From assembly GCA_902805535.1 (NCBI GenBank), contig CADCTN010000122.1, positions 1 through 39,691 of the forward strand: a DNA stretch of 39,691 nt, given 5' to 3'. Of this stretch, positions 22,897-30,536 are shown piece by piece (positions within the stretch are counted from its first letter, which is position 1; every line of letters starts with the position of its first letter). Below the pieces are notes generated by a model. The model saw only the letters and a program-made list of their open reading frames with translations. It had not been told where the DNA came from and made no database searches. The stretch comes from an uncultured Blastococcus sp. GTDB lineage: Bacteria > Actinomycetota > Actinomycetes > Mycobacteriales > Geodermatophilaceae. Position numbers and translations under genes: made by a program.

Positions 22897-23559
22897 TCAG
22901 GGCTGCGCGGCCTCGGGGACGTGCCGCTCGCCGGTCACCAGGTAGACGACGCGACGCGCGACGCCGACGGCGTGGTCGCCGAAGCGCTCGTAGTACCGGC
23001 CGAGCAGGGTGACGTCGATCGCCGTCTCCACGCCGTGCGGCCAGCTGTCGGAGAGCAGCTCCCGGAACAGCCCGCGGTGGATCCGGTCCATCGCGTCGTC
23101 GTCGGTCTCCAGCTCACGGGCCGCCTGGACGTCCCGCTTGGCGATGACGGTGCCGGCCTTCGCGACCAGCATCTCCGCGACGTGGCCGGCCTCCAGGAAC
23201 GCCGGCCGCACCTCCTGCGGCACCGCGTGATCCGGGAAGCGCATCCGCGCCACCTTCGCGATGTGCTCGGCGAGGTCGCCCATCCGCTCGAGGTCGCTGG
23301 CGATCCGGGTGGCGACCACGATCGTCCGCAGGTCGGTGGCCACCGGCTGCTGCCGGGCCAGCAGGGTGAAGCACCGTTGGTCGATGCTCTCCCGGGTGGC
23401 GTCGATCTCCTCGTCGCCGGCGATGACCAGGTCGGCCAGGGCGACGTCGGCGTCCAGCAGCGCCGTCGTGGCCGTGCTCATCTGCGAGCCGACCGAGTTG
23501 GCCATCTCGACCAGGCAGCCCCGGATGTCCTCGAGCTCCTCGAAATAGCTCTCGCGCAT
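22897..23559 (-). CDS. phoU: Phosphate-signalling complex protein PhoU
   Basis: The 220-aa cytoplasmic protein consists of two three-helix PhoU repeats: MRESYFEELEDIRGCLVEMA at the start, DLRTIVVATRIASDLERMGD (first metal-binding signature with D-x-x-R-M-G-D), and YYERFGDHAVGVARRVVYLV (second). PhoU links the Pst transporter to the SenX3/PhoR kinase and restrains phosphate-starvation signalling. ATG 23559 follows a strong AGGAGGA. The gene diverges from senX3, and a PHO-box-like repeat lies in the shared upstream region, with its GTTCACC units oriented towards phoU. Confidence 0.95.
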   Translation of the reverse strand: MRESYFEELEDIRGCLVEMANSVGSQMSTATTALLDADVALADLVIAGDEEIDATRESIDQRCFTLLARQQPVATDLRTIVVATRIASDLERMGDLAEHIAKVARMRFPDHAVPQEVRPAFLEAGHVAEMLVAKAGTVIAKRDVQAARELETDDDAMDRIHRGLFRELLSDSWPHGVETAIDVTLLGRYYERFGDHAVGVARRVVYLVTGERHVPEAAQP

Positions 23560-23636
23560 GTCTCGTCCTCCTGTTGCCCCGCAGTGGTGCCTGCCTGCGA
23601 GGGTAGGACTGCGGCGCGCGGCACTACCCGCCGCCC

Positions 23637-23665
23637 GGTGAACGCGCCCCCTCTCTGAGGTGAAC
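23637..23665 (-). promoter_or_regulatory. PHO-box-like direct repeat between phoU and senX3
   Basis: GTTCACC (written GGTGAAC on the plus strand) occurs at 23637-23643 and 23659-23665, exactly 22 bp apart. That equals two 11-bp PHO-box units with a degenerate unit between. The unit matches the Streptomyces PhoP and mycobacterial RegX3 half-site. Confidence 0.65.
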
Positions 23666-23724
23666 ACTGACCCGTCCGGGCTGGACAACCCTCCGTCATC
23701 GGCCGGAAATGGCGCAAACGGACC

Positions 23725-23730
23725 TAGCAT
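23725..23730 (+). promoter_or_regulatory. -10 hexamer (TAGCAT) for senX3
   Basis: TAGCAT ends 6 nt before GTG 23737, predicting a leaderless senX3-regX3 mRNA. Confidence 0.6.
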
Positions 23731-23736
23731 CGGGTC

Positions 23737-24999
23737 GTGAGTCCGCTGGTCGCCCTGGTGGTCGGCCTCGTCCTGGGCGGGGTTGCGACCGTCACAGTCA
23801 TGCTCGGGCGCCGTCGCGCGTTCGACGGCCCGGTGGGCGACGTCGCCGTCGTCGGCCCGCCCGAGGCCGCCTTCGCCCGGCGGCTCCTGGATCTCATGGA
23901 CCCGGCCGTCGTCCTCGTGGACGTCGACGACGCGGTCCTGCTGGCCAACCCGGCGGCTCGCGCCCTGGGCATCGTTCGGGGCAGCCGGCTGCTCGTGCCG
24001 GAGCTGATCACGCTCGTGCAGACCGTCCGCGGCGGCGGCAGCCGCCGGGCCGACGTCCGGCTGCCCGGGGACCTCGCCGGGGCCGGCCCCCGGCTGATGG
24101 GCGTGCACGGCGTGCGACTGCACAGCGGCGCCGCGCCGCTGGCCGGCCCCGTCGCGCTCGTGCTGCAGGACGTCACCGAGACCCGGCGAACCGAGGCGGT
24201 CCGTCGCGACTTCGTCGCCAACGTCGGCCACGAGCTCAAGACGCCGGTCGGGGCCCTCGCGTTGCTGGCCGAGGCCATCGAGCAGGCCGCCGACGACCCC
24301 GAGGCCGTGCAGCGCTTCGCCGGGCGGATCGCCCGCGAGTCCGACCGGCTGGCCCGTCTGGTCCGGGAGCTGATCGACCTGTCCCGGCTGCAGGGCGGCG
24401 AGCCGCTGCCGGACCTGGTGCCCGTGGAGGTCGACGACGTCATCGCCGAGGCGGTGGACCGGACCCGCACCGCGGCGAAGGCCAAGGACCTGCAGATCGC
24501 GATCGGCGGCGACGCCGGCCTCGTCGTCCGCGGCGTCGAGAACCAGCTGGTCACCGCGGTGACCAACCTGCTGGCCAACGCGGTCGCCTACAGCGAGGGG
24601 CAGAACCGCATCGCCGTCGCCGCGCGCGCACGGTCCGGCTTCGCCGAGATCGCGGTGACCGACAGCGGCGTCGGCATCCCCCGCAAGGACCGGAACCGGG
24701 TCTTCGAGCGCTTCTACCGCGTGGACCAGTCGCGGGCCAGCAGCACCGGCGGGACCGGGCTGGGCCTGGCGATCGTCAAGCACGTGGCCAGCAACCACGG
24801 CGGTTCCGTCTCGGTGTGGAGCGAGGAAGGCCTCGGCTCCACCTTCACCCTGCGCATCCCCCTGGTGTCCGGGGACGGCGCGGAAGCAGACGGTCCACCC
24901 TCCGACGGCCCTGCCTGCGGAAGCTCTGCCTACGGAAGCCCGGCCTCCGGAGGATCCGGCGACGTCGTCGCCGTGGACGTGACGAAAGGAAGTCCATGA
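23737..24999 (+). CDS. senX3: Sensor histidine kinase SenX3
   Basis: The 420-aa product is the phosphate-responsive sensor kinase (PhoR/SenX3 type). One N-terminal membrane segment (about residues 3-24) precedes a PAS-like domain (about 45-150). The dimerisation/H-box RDFVANVGHELKTPVGAL follows with phospho-acceptor H165. The ATPase domain has the N box (NLLANAVAYS), G1 (VTDSGVGIPRKD), F box (RVFERFYRVD) and G2 (STGGTGLGLAIVKHV). The Gly/Ser-rich tail contains three 15-bp repeats. GTG 23737 follows a TAGCAT -10 by 6 nt. The stop overlaps the regX3 ATG (ATGA), whereas mycobacteria carry MIRU repeats at this junction. Confidence 0.95.
   Translation: MSPLVALVVGLVLGGVATVTVMLGRRRAFDGPVGDVAVVGPPEAAFARRLLDLMDPAVVLVDVDDAVLLANPAARALGIVRGSRLLVPELITLVQTVRGGGSRRADVRLPGDLAGAGPRLMGVHGVRLHSGAAPLAGPVALVLQDVTETRRTEAVRRDFVANVGHELKTPVGALALLAEAIEQAADDPEAVQRFAGRIARESDRLARLVRELIDLSRLQGGEPLPDLVPVEVDDVIAEAVDRTRTAAKAKDLQIAIGGDAGLVVRGVENQLVTAVTNLLANAVAYSEGQNRIAVAARARSGFAEIAVTDSGVGIPRKDRNRVFERFYRVDQSRASSTGGTGLGLAIVKHVASNHGGSVSVWSEEGLGSTFTLRIPLVSGDGAEADGPPSDGPACGSSAYGSPASGGSGDVVAVDVTKGSP
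24908..24952 (+). repeat. Three 15-bp units in the 3' end of senX3
   Basis: GCCCTGCCTGCGGAA, GCTCTGCCTACGGAA and GCCCGGCCTCCGGAG lie in tandem at 24908-24922, 24923-24937 and 24938-24952. They encode imperfect five-residue units of the form A-x-G-[S/G]-[S/P] in the kinase tail. Confidence 0.8.
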
Positions 25000-25682
25000 C
25001 CCGCGTGCTGGTCGTCGAGGACGAGGAGTCCTTCTCCGACGCACTGTCCTACATGCTCCGACGTGAGGGGTACGAGGCCGTCGTCGCCGGGACCGGTCCG
25101 GACGCGCTGGCGGAGTTCGACCGCGGGGGTGCCGACATCGTCCTGCTCGACCTGATGCTGCCCGGGCTGCCGGGGACCGAGGTCTGCCGGGCGCTGCGCA
25201 GCCGCAGCAACGTCCCGATCATCATGCTGACGGCCAAGGACGGCGAGATCGACAAGGTCGTCGGTCTGGAGCTCGGCGCCGACGACTACGTGACCAAGCC
25301 GTACTCCGCGCGGGAGCTGGTCGCGCGCATCCGGGCGGTGCTGCGCCGCCGGGGCGAGGCGGCGGAGGCGCAGTCCACCGAGGGCGTGCTCGAGGCCGGC
25401 CCCGTCCGGATGGACGTCGAGCGGCACGTCGTCGCCGTGGACAACGAGCAGGTGTCCCTCCCGCTGAAGGAGTTCGACCTGCTCGAGTACCTGCTCCGCA
25501 ACGCCGGGCGCGTGCTCACCAGGGGCCAGCTCATCGACCGGGTCTGGGGTTCGGACTACGTGGGTGACACCAAGACCCTCGACGTCCACGTCAAGCGGCT
25601 GCGCGCCAAGATCGAGCCCGACCCCGCCAACCCGAAGTTCCTGCTGACGGTGCGGGGTCTGGGCTACAAGCTGGAGGCATGA
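24996..25682 (+). CDS. regX3: Response regulator RegX3 (OmpR/PhoB family)
   Basis: The 228-aa product has a receiver domain (acidic pocket VVEDEESF, phospho-acceptor D52 in VLLDLMLPG, T79 region MLTA and K101 in TKPYSA) and a C-terminal winged helix (LKEFDLLEYLLRNAGRVLTR, TLDVHVKRLRAKIE, VRGLGYKLE). It is the partner of SenX3 and should control phosphate-starvation genes through GTTCACC-type repeats, including those between phoU and senX3. ATG 24996 overlaps the kinase stop (ATGA), so the two proteins are made in a coupled way. Confidence 0.96.
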   Translation: MTRVLVVEDEESFSDALSYMLRREGYEAVVAGTGPDALAEFDRGGADIVLLDLMLPGLPGTEVCRALRSRSNVPIIMLTAKDGEIDKVVGLELGADDYVTKPYSARELVARIRAVLRRRGEAAEAQSTEGVLEAGPVRMDVERHVVAVDNEQVSLPLKEFDLLEYLLRNAGRVLTRGQLIDRVWGSDYVGDTKTLDVHVKRLRAKIEPDPANPKFLLTVRGLGYKLEA

Positions 25683-25697
25683 GGCCGGCGGGGCTGC

Positions 25698-25910
25698 TCA
25701 GCCGTTCTTCAGCTCGTCGATCTTCTGCGACGCCGCGGCCTTGGTGAGGTCCTCGGGCACCTCCTCGTCGGACTGGCGCGTCAACGTCTCGAGGTAGCTC
25801 TTCTGTGCCCCGGTGGCCGGCTCGTCGCCGGTCACCCAGTCGGCGGGGTCCTTCTCCGCCGACGCGGCCGGCTGTGTCGTCTGGTCGGGGGACGTGTTCG
25901 ATTCGCTCAT
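25698..25910 (-). CDS. DUF3072 family protein
   Basis: The 70-aa acidic, soluble product carries the DUF3072 signature: DPADWVTGDEPATGAQKSYL, then ETLTRQSDEEVPEDLTKAAA and SQKIDELK. The N-terminus (SESNTSPDQTTQPAAS) is low-complexity. Function is unknown; similar short domains occur across actinobacteria. It converges with regX3 (15-bp gap) and lies downstream of the zinc-ribbon gene on the same strand, 10 bp after it, so the two may share a transcript. Confidence 0.88.
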   Translation of the reverse strand: MSESNTSPDQTTQPAASAEKDPADWVTGDEPATGAQKSYLETLTRQSDEEVPEDLTKAAASQKIDELKNG

Positions 25911-25920
25911 GTGTTCGATG

Positions 25921-26124
25921 CTAGGCCGGGACGGCGGTCCGCGCCCGTCGGGGCGGAGCCGTCCGCGCCGGCAGCTTCCGGCCGGTTCGGTAGACGTGCA
26001 CGCTCCCGCAGGAGGGGCACTCGACGTGCATCGCGATGTGCGCCGGGTGGTTGGCGACCGATCGGATCCGCCGGTCGGCGACCAGCTCGTCGGTCCCGGT
26101 GACGGGGCAGGTGATCAGCAACAT
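25921..26124 (-). CDS. Small zinc-ribbon-like protein
   Basis: The 67-aa product begins MLLITCPVTGTDELVADRRI and has VECPSCGSVHVYRTGRK further on. C6, C36 and C39, with nearby histidines (H26, H29, H33, H43), suggest a metal-binding knuckle. The C-terminus is Arg/Ala-rich. The start ATG 26124 has no Shine-Dalgarno, but a CACTCT hexamer (minus strand, 26137-26132) ends 7 nt upstream, compatible with leaderless translation. An upstream in-frame ATG (26208) would overlap the divergent regulator and is less likely. Function is unknown. Confidence 0.6.
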   Translation of the reverse strand: MLLITCPVTGTDELVADRRIRSVANHPAHIAMHVECPSCGSVHVYRTGRKLPARTAPPRRARTAVPA

Positions 26125-26194
26125 GGAGAGGAGAGTGCTCGGGTCCCGGCGCAGGTACGAGTGGCAGCGCTGACCGCTACCGCACCTTTTCTGC

Positions 26195-26200
26195 CATGAT
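26195..26200 (+). promoter_or_regulatory. -10 hexamer (CATGAT) for the GlxA-type regulator
   Basis: CATGAT ends 6 nt before ATG 26207. The surrounding sequence (from about 26188) is locally less GC-rich. Confidence 0.5.
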
Positions 26201-26206
26201 GCGGGC

Positions 26207-27289
26207 ATGGCACTCCCCGGCCGCCCACTGGTCGTCAGCGTCGTCGTGGCCGACGGCCTCGTCGGCAGCTTCGGCCTCGGGGTCTGCGCCGAGATCTTCG
26301 GCTACGACCGCACCGGCATCGGCCTGCCCCGGTTCGACTTCGCGCTGGTGAGCGAGGCGCCGGGCGTGCTGCGCACCGACACCGGCATCCCGATCACCGT
26401 GGAGCACGGCCTCGACCGGCTGGCCCGTTCCGACATCATCGCGATCACCGCGTGGGAGCTGTTCGGCCGCGTGCCGTCGCCCGCGCTGCTCGACGCCGTC
26501 CGCGCGGCCCACGCGCGCGGGGCGACCATCGTCAGCCAGTGCACCGGCGCCTTCGTGCTGGCCGAGGCGGGCCTGCTCGACGGCAAGCGCGTCACCACCC
26601 ACTGGCAGTGGGCGGGCGAGCTGGCCGCCCGGTTCCCGGCCGTCACCGTCGACCCCGCGGTGCTCTACGTCGACAACGGCCAGGTCATCACCGGCGCGGG
26701 AACGGCGGCAGGCGTGGACACCCTGCTGCACCTGGTCCGGCGCGAGTGGGGCTCCGCCGCGGCCAACGCGCTCGCGCGCGAGATGGTCGTCCCCCCGCAC
26801 CGCGACGGCGGCCAGGCCCAGTTCATCGACGCCCCCGTGCCCGCGTGCGAGGACGACCTGCTCGGCGTCGTCCTCGGATGGGCGGCGAAGAACCTGGCCG
26901 AGGACATCTCGGTCGATCTGCTGGCCCGCCGCGCCCTGATGAGCCCGCGCAGCTTCGCCCGGCGCTTCAAGGCGGCCACCGGCACCACGCCGCACGCCTG
27001 GCTGCTCGGCCGGCGGCTGGCCGCTGCCGAAGGCCTGCTGGAGGAGACCGACGCCCCGGTCGAGGAGATCGCCCGGCTGGTGGGCTTCGGCACGGCCGCC
27101 GGGCTGCGCGAGCAGTTCGCCCGCCGTCGCGGGGTCTCCCCGCGCGCGTACCGGCAGACCTTCCGGACCGGTCTTGCCGGCTCAGGCGCCCGGCCGGCGC
27201 CGGTGCAGCTCGACGGGCACCGGGGCGGGGCTGGCCGGGTGGGGGGCGAGCAGGCCCTGGTCGAGGCGGAGCTCGGCCAGCCGGCGTAG
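26207..27289 (+). CDS. GlxA-family regulator (DJ-1/PfpI plus AraC HTH)
   Basis: The 360-aa product joins an N-terminal DJ-1/PfpI-like domain (about residues 5-190; [20 protein letters not shown] carries the nucleophile-elbow Cys, and [12 protein letters not shown] follows) to an AraC-type double HTH (about 215-320; [20 protein letters not shown], then [20 protein letters not shown] and [11 protein letters not shown]). GlxA-type regulators usually activate nearby catabolic or stress genes; no target is clear here. The last 36 codons (27182-27289) run antisense over the 3' end of the convergent Cys-rich gene. They look unlike any AraC domain, so the tail is probably an extension by loss of an earlier stop. 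Confidence 0.9.
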   Translation: MALPGRPLVVSVVVADGLVGSFGLGVCAEIFGYDRTGIGLPRFDFALVSEAPGVLRTDTGIPITVEHGLDRLARSDIIAITAWELFGRVPSPALLDAVRAAHARGATIVSQCTGAFVLAEAGLLDGKRVTTHWQWAGELAARFPAVTVDPAVLYVDNGQVITGAGTAAGVDTLLHLVRREWGSAAANALAREMVVPPHRDGGQAQFIDAPVPACEDDLLGVVLGWAAKNLAEDISVDLLARRALMSPRSFARRFKAATGTTPHAWLLGRRLAAAEGLLEETDAPVEEIARLVGFGTAAGLREQFARRRGVSPRAYRQTFRTGLAGSGARPAPVQLDGHRGGAGRVGGEQALVEAELGQPA

Positions 27290-28006
27290 CTCGGCGAAGG
27301 CCGCCTCCCCCAGCAACTCGGTCAGCTCGGGGGCGTAGGTCTCCACGAGGGGCTCCGGTGAGACGTGGGCCAGCGGCGCGCCGGTGCACCACCAGTGCAG
27401 GTCCGCCCCTCCCGGCCCCCAGCTGCGGCGGTCGAACTCGCCGATGGTCGACACCAGCACCCGGGTGCCGTCGGGTCGCTCCACGTGCTCCTGCTCCCGC
27501 CGCACCGGGAGCTGCCAGCAGACGTCGGGCTTCGTCGTCAGCGGGTGGACGCCGGTCCGCAGCGCCATCCGGTGCAGCGCGCACCCGGCGCCTCCGGGGA
27601 AGCCGGGGCGGTTGAGGAAGACGCACGCCCCGTCGACCACCCGGGTGCGCAGTGCGCCCGTGCCCTCGTCCCCGTCCGCGGGGCCGTCGTGCGCGCCGTC
27701 CTCCTCGGTCCAGGCGACCCGGCCGACCGGGGCCAGCTGCCAGTCCTCGTCGGTGAGGTCGGCGACCGAGGCGGTCACCCGGGCGAGGTCGTCCTCGTCG
27801 GTGAAGAAGGCCCCGTGGCTGCAGCACCCGTCGTCCGCCCGGCCCTCGACGACGCCGGCGCATCCCCGGCCGAAGATGCACGTCCAGGCCGACGTCAGCC
27901 AGGTCAGGTCGGCGCGCACGACGTGGGCGGGATCGGCCGGGTCGGGGAACTCCACCCACTCGCGGGTGAAGTCCAGGCCGACCTCGGAGAGCGGGTCCTC
28001 CGGCAC
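27182..28006 (-). CDS. Cysteine-rich protein of unknown function
   Basis: The 274-aa product has spaced cysteines, C43 and C49 ([11 protein letters not shown]), C61 and C62 ([11 protein letters not shown]), C128, C142 ([15 protein letters not shown]) and C163 ([12 protein letters not shown]), that may bind zinc or an Fe-S cluster. The pattern recalls DUF3109 and YkgJ-like proteins, but I am not sure of the family. A conserved-looking [17 protein letters not shown] follows. GTG 28006 is set by a TAGGCT hexamer ending 6 nt upstream. Its last 36 codons overlap the tail of the regulator on the opposite strand. It diverges from ppx/gppA. Confidence 0.75.
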   Translation of the reverse strand: MPEDPLSEVGLDFTREWVEFPDPADPAHVVRADLTWLTSAWTCIFGRGCAGVVEGRADDGCCSHGAFFTDEDDLARVTASVADLTDEDWQLAPVGRVAWTEEDGAHDGPADGDEGTGALRTRVVDGACVFLNRPGFPGGAGCALHRMALRTGVHPLTTKPDVCWQLPVRREQEHVERPDGTRVLVSTIGEFDRRSWGPGGADLHWWCTGAPLAHVSPEPLVETYAPELTELLGEAAFAELRRLAELRLDQGLLAPHPASPAPVPVELHRRRPGA

Positions 28007-28012
28007 GCGTCC

Positions 28013-28018
28013 AGCCTA
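28013..28018 (-). promoter_or_regulatory. -10 hexamer (TAGGCT) for the Cys-rich gene
   Basis: On the minus strand TAGGCT ends 6 nt before GTG 28006, supporting this start and a leaderless mRNA. Confidence 0.55.
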
Positions 28019-28082
28019 GGTGCAGGATCCCGTGCCCCCTCGGCGCGCAGCTCGCGGCGGGTCCCTGCAGGGGGCCGTCCGG

Positions 28083-28088
28083 CAGACT
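28083..28088 (+). promoter_or_regulatory. -10 hexamer (CAGACT) for the ppx/gppA gene
   Basis: CAGACT ends 7 nt before ATG 28096. No Shine-Dalgarno is present between them. Confidence 0.45.
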
Positions 28089-28095
28089 GGCCCCC

Positions 28096-29040
28096 ATGCG
28101 ACTCGGGGTGCTGGACGTCGGCTCGAACACCGTCCACCTGGTGGTGGTCGACGCCCACCGCGGCGCGCACCCCACCCCTATGCACGACGACCGGGCCGTG
28201 CTGCGCCTGGCCGAGCACGTGGGACCCGACGACCTGCTGTCGAAGGCGGGGGAGAAGGCGCTCCTGCACGCGGTGCAGAACGCCTGCGACCAGGCGGAGG
28301 AGCAGGGCTGCGAGGAGCTGCTGGCCCTGGTGACGTCGGCCATCCGCGACGCCGCCAACGGCCTGGAGGTCCTCGACCGCATCCGTACCCGCACCGGCGT
28401 CGACCTGACGGTGCTCACCGGCGAGGAGGAGGCACGCCTGACCTTCCTCGCCGTCCGCCGGTGGTTCGGCTGGAGCGCCGGGCGGCTGCTCGTGCTCGAC
28501 ATCGGCGGTGGGTCGCTGGAGCTGGCCAGCGGAGTCGACGAGGATCCCGACGTGGCGCTGTCCCTGCCGCTGGGCGCCGGCCGCATGACCCGCCGCTTCC
28601 TCCCCGAGGCGATGAGCGGCGGACGTCCCGACCTGGCGGCGCTGGACAAGCTCGACGCCTACGCCACCGAGCTGCTCGCGCCCGCGGCGAAGAAGCTCCG
28701 CGGGGCGGGGAAGCCGGACCTGGTGGCCGCCACCAGCAAGACGTTCCGCACGCTGGCGAGGCTCACCGGCGCGGCCCCGTACTCGGCCGGACTGCAGATG
28801 CCCCGGGAGCTGAACGACGACGGGCTGGGCCAGCTGGTCGGCTTCGTGTCGCGGATCGAGTCCTCGGCGCTGGCCGAGCTGCGAGGCGTCTCGCCCGACC
28901 GTTCTCATCAGGTTCCGGCCGGTGCCGTGGTGGCTGCCGCAACGATGCGTTCGCTGGACGTACGGTGCGTGAGGATCTGTCCGTGGGCGCTGCGGGAGGG
29001 TGTCATCCTGCGCAGGCTGGACTCGTTGGGAGGAGTGTGA
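28096..29040 (+). CDS. Ppx/GppA-family phosphatase
   Basis: The 314-aa product is an exopolyphosphatase/guanosine pentaphosphate phosphohydrolase of the ASKHA fold. It has the phosphate loop LGVLDVGSNTVHLVVVD, TSAIRDAANG, LTGEEEARLTFLAVRRWFGW, then LVLDIGGGSLELASG (second phosphate motif with catalytic Glu upstream) and AATSKTFRTLARLTGA. It may hydrolyse polyphosphate or (p)ppGpp and so takes part in stringent or phosphate control. It matches mycobacterial Rv0496 by position (next to an Rv0497-like gene and near proC). The stop shares one base with the next ATG (TGATG). Confidence 0.92.
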   Translation: MRLGVLDVGSNTVHLVVVDAHRGAHPTPMHDDRAVLRLAEHVGPDDLLSKAGEKALLHAVQNACDQAEEQGCEELLALVTSAIRDAANGLEVLDRIRTRTGVDLTVLTGEEEARLTFLAVRRWFGWSAGRLLVLDIGGGSLELASGVDEDPDVALSLPLGAGRMTRRFLPEAMSGGRPDLAALDKLDAYATELLAPAAKKLRGAGKPDLVAATSKTFRTLARLTGAAPYSAGLQMPRELNDDGLGQLVGFVSRIESSALAELRGVSPDRSHQVPAGAVVAAATMRSLDVRCVRICPWALREGVILRRLDSLGGV

Positions 29041-29906
29041 TGGCCGAGCCCGACTGGAACCCGGACACGGGGGGACGCTCGCTCGCCGAGATCCTGCGCG
29101 AGGCCGGGATCGAGTCGGCGAACCGCGCCGCCCGCCGCCGGACCTGGGACGACCCCGAGGAGACCGGCATCCGCCAGCGCCGGGCCGAGGCGGCCGCGGC
29201 CGACGGCGTGGCCGGGCGCACCGGGTACGGACGCCGTCGCAGCGACCAGGAGCCGGACCGGCCCGACTTCTCCGCACCCCCGCCCGGCGCCGAACGGCGG
29301 CAGGGCCCCGAGCGTCGCGCCGTCCGGCGTCCCGAGCCCGGCCCCGTGACGGCGGCCATCCCGGGCCTGCGCCCCGACCGCCGGCCCGGCGTCCCCGCCT
29401 CGACCGCGACGCCCAGCGCGCCGGTGCCGGGCATCGCGGCGCCGCGGGCGCCGCTGCACAGCCAACCGGTGCCGGCCATGGACCGGCGGGCCGGCCAGGC
29501 GATCCCCCAGCGTGGCTCGTCCCGCGCGGTGGGCCAACCGGAGCATCCGTCCACCGGACCGATCCCGGTGGTCCGGGCCGTCCAGGTGGAGGACCTGGAC
29601 GACGACCTGGACGCCACGCCCCAGGAGAGCGCGCTCGCCTGGCTGCGCTTCGCCGGGGAACTGGTCATCGCGCTCGCCGCGGGGGTCGGCGTCTACTTCG
29701 CGGCCACCGTCCTGTGGGAGATCGTCCCCCACGTCGCCGTCCTGCTGGCCCCGCTCGCGGTGACCGGCCTGGTCACGGGGGTGGGCGTCTGGCGGCAGCG
29801 GCAGGGCCGGGAACCGGCCGGCGCGCTGCTGCTGGCCGTCCTCGTCTTCGCCGGGACGCTGCTCACCATCGCGCCGGCCGCCGGCCTGCTCGCCGCCGGC
29901 TCCTGA
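29040..29906 (+). CDS. Rv0497-like membrane protein with long disordered N-terminus
   Basis: The 288-aa product has a charged, Pro/Arg/Ala-rich N-terminal half that begins PDWNPDTGGRSLAEILREAG, then an acidic stretch VQVEDLDDDLDATPQESALA, then three hydrophobic segments at the C-terminus (about residues 205-288): LVIALAAGVGVYFAATVLW, VAVLLAPLAVTGLVTGVGVW and LLLAVLVFAGTLLTI. The SLAEILREAG motif and gene order fit actinobacterial Rv0497-type proteins. It is probably anchored in the membrane with the disordered part inside. Function is unknown. ATG 29040 overlaps the upstream stop by one base and has GGAGG about 6 nt before it, so translation is coupled. Confidence 0.85.
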   Translation: MAEPDWNPDTGGRSLAEILREAGIESANRAARRRTWDDPEETGIRQRRAEAAAADGVAGRTGYGRRRSDQEPDRPDFSAPPPGAERRQGPERRAVRRPEPGPVTAAIPGLRPDRRPGVPASTATPSAPVPGIAAPRAPLHSQPVPAMDRRAGQAIPQRGSSRAVGQPEHPSTGPIPVVRAVQVEDLDDDLDATPQESALAWLRFAGELVIALAAGVGVYFAATVLWEIVPHVAVLLAPLAVTGLVTGVGVWRQRQGREPAGALLLAVLVFAGTLLTIAPAAGLLAAGS

Positions 29907-29913
29907 CCGCGGG

Positions 29914-30477
29914 TCAGCCGGCCTCGTCCTGCTCGTCCGCGCGGGCGAAGCCCTCGACGACGGCGGCGCAGAAGGCGTCGAGGTCGTCGGGCTTGCGGCT
30001 GGTGGTCAGGTTCCCGTCGACCACGACGTCCTCGTCCACCCAGTCGGCACCGGCATTGCGCAGGTCGGTCCGCAGCGACGGCCACGAGGTCATCCGGCGG
30101 CCCTTCACGACGCCGGCCTCGATGAGCACCCACGGTGCGTGGCAGATCGCCGCGACGGGCTTGCCGGCGTCGAAGAACGCCGTGACGAACGCGACCGCGT
30201 CGGCGTCGGCACGGAGGAGGTCGCCGTTGATCACCCCGCCCGGCAGCAGCAGGGCCCCGTAGGCGTCGGGATCGGCGGAGCTGACGACGGCGTGGACCTT
30301 CGTGGTGGCGCCCTTGTCGAGGTGGTCGTAGGCGGTGATCGACCCGCCTCCGAGCGACACCAGTTCCGGCTCGGCGCCGGCCTCCTCGAGGACCTGCCAC
30401 GGCCGGTCGAGCTCGACCTGCTCGACACCGTCCGTGGCCAGCACGGCCACCTTCATCCCGCCCAGTTCTCCAGCCAT
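29914..30477 (-). CDS. DJ-1/PfpI type 1 glutamine amidotransferase-like protein
   Basis: The 187-aa product is a PfpI/DJ-1 family protein: MKVAVLATDGVEQVELDRPW near the start, LLLPGGVINGDLLRAD, AAICHAPWVLIEAGVVKGRR (nucleophile-elbow Cys followed by His) and DVVVDGNLTTSRKPDDLDAF. Related proteins act as deglycases, chaperones or peptidases in stress; the exact activity here is unknown. The start was set at ATG 30477, which gives the usual family N-terminus; ATG 30456 is an alternative. It diverges from the proC operon and converges with the Rv0497-like gene. Confidence 0.92.
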   Translation of the reverse strand: MAGELGGMKVAVLATDGVEQVELDRPWQVLEEAGAEPELVSLGGGSITAYDHLDKGATTKVHAVVSSADPDAYGALLLPGGVINGDLLRADADAVAFVTAFFDAGKPVAAICHAPWVLIEAGVVKGRRMTSWPSLRTDLRNAGADWVDEDVVVDGNLTTSRKPDDLDAFCAAVVEGFARADEQDEAG

Positions 30478-30523
30478 GGGGCGGCGGCTACCCGCGGCCC
30501 GGACGGGGCACACGCGTGCCCAT

Positions 30524-30529
30524 TACCGT
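30524..30529 (+). promoter_or_regulatory. -10 hexamer (TACCGT) for the PRODH-like gene
   Basis: TACCGT ends 7 nt before GTG 30537. It places the start seven codons inside the longest ORF and predicts a leaderless mRNA. Confidence 0.55.
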
Positions 30530-30536
30530 TCGGGGC

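Noticed and set aside
22897-25044. 715-codon minus-strand ORF antisense to senX3
   Set aside because: Only its last 220 codons (phoU) are real. The rest is antisense to the SenX3 kinase domains and crosses the phoU Shine-Dalgarno.
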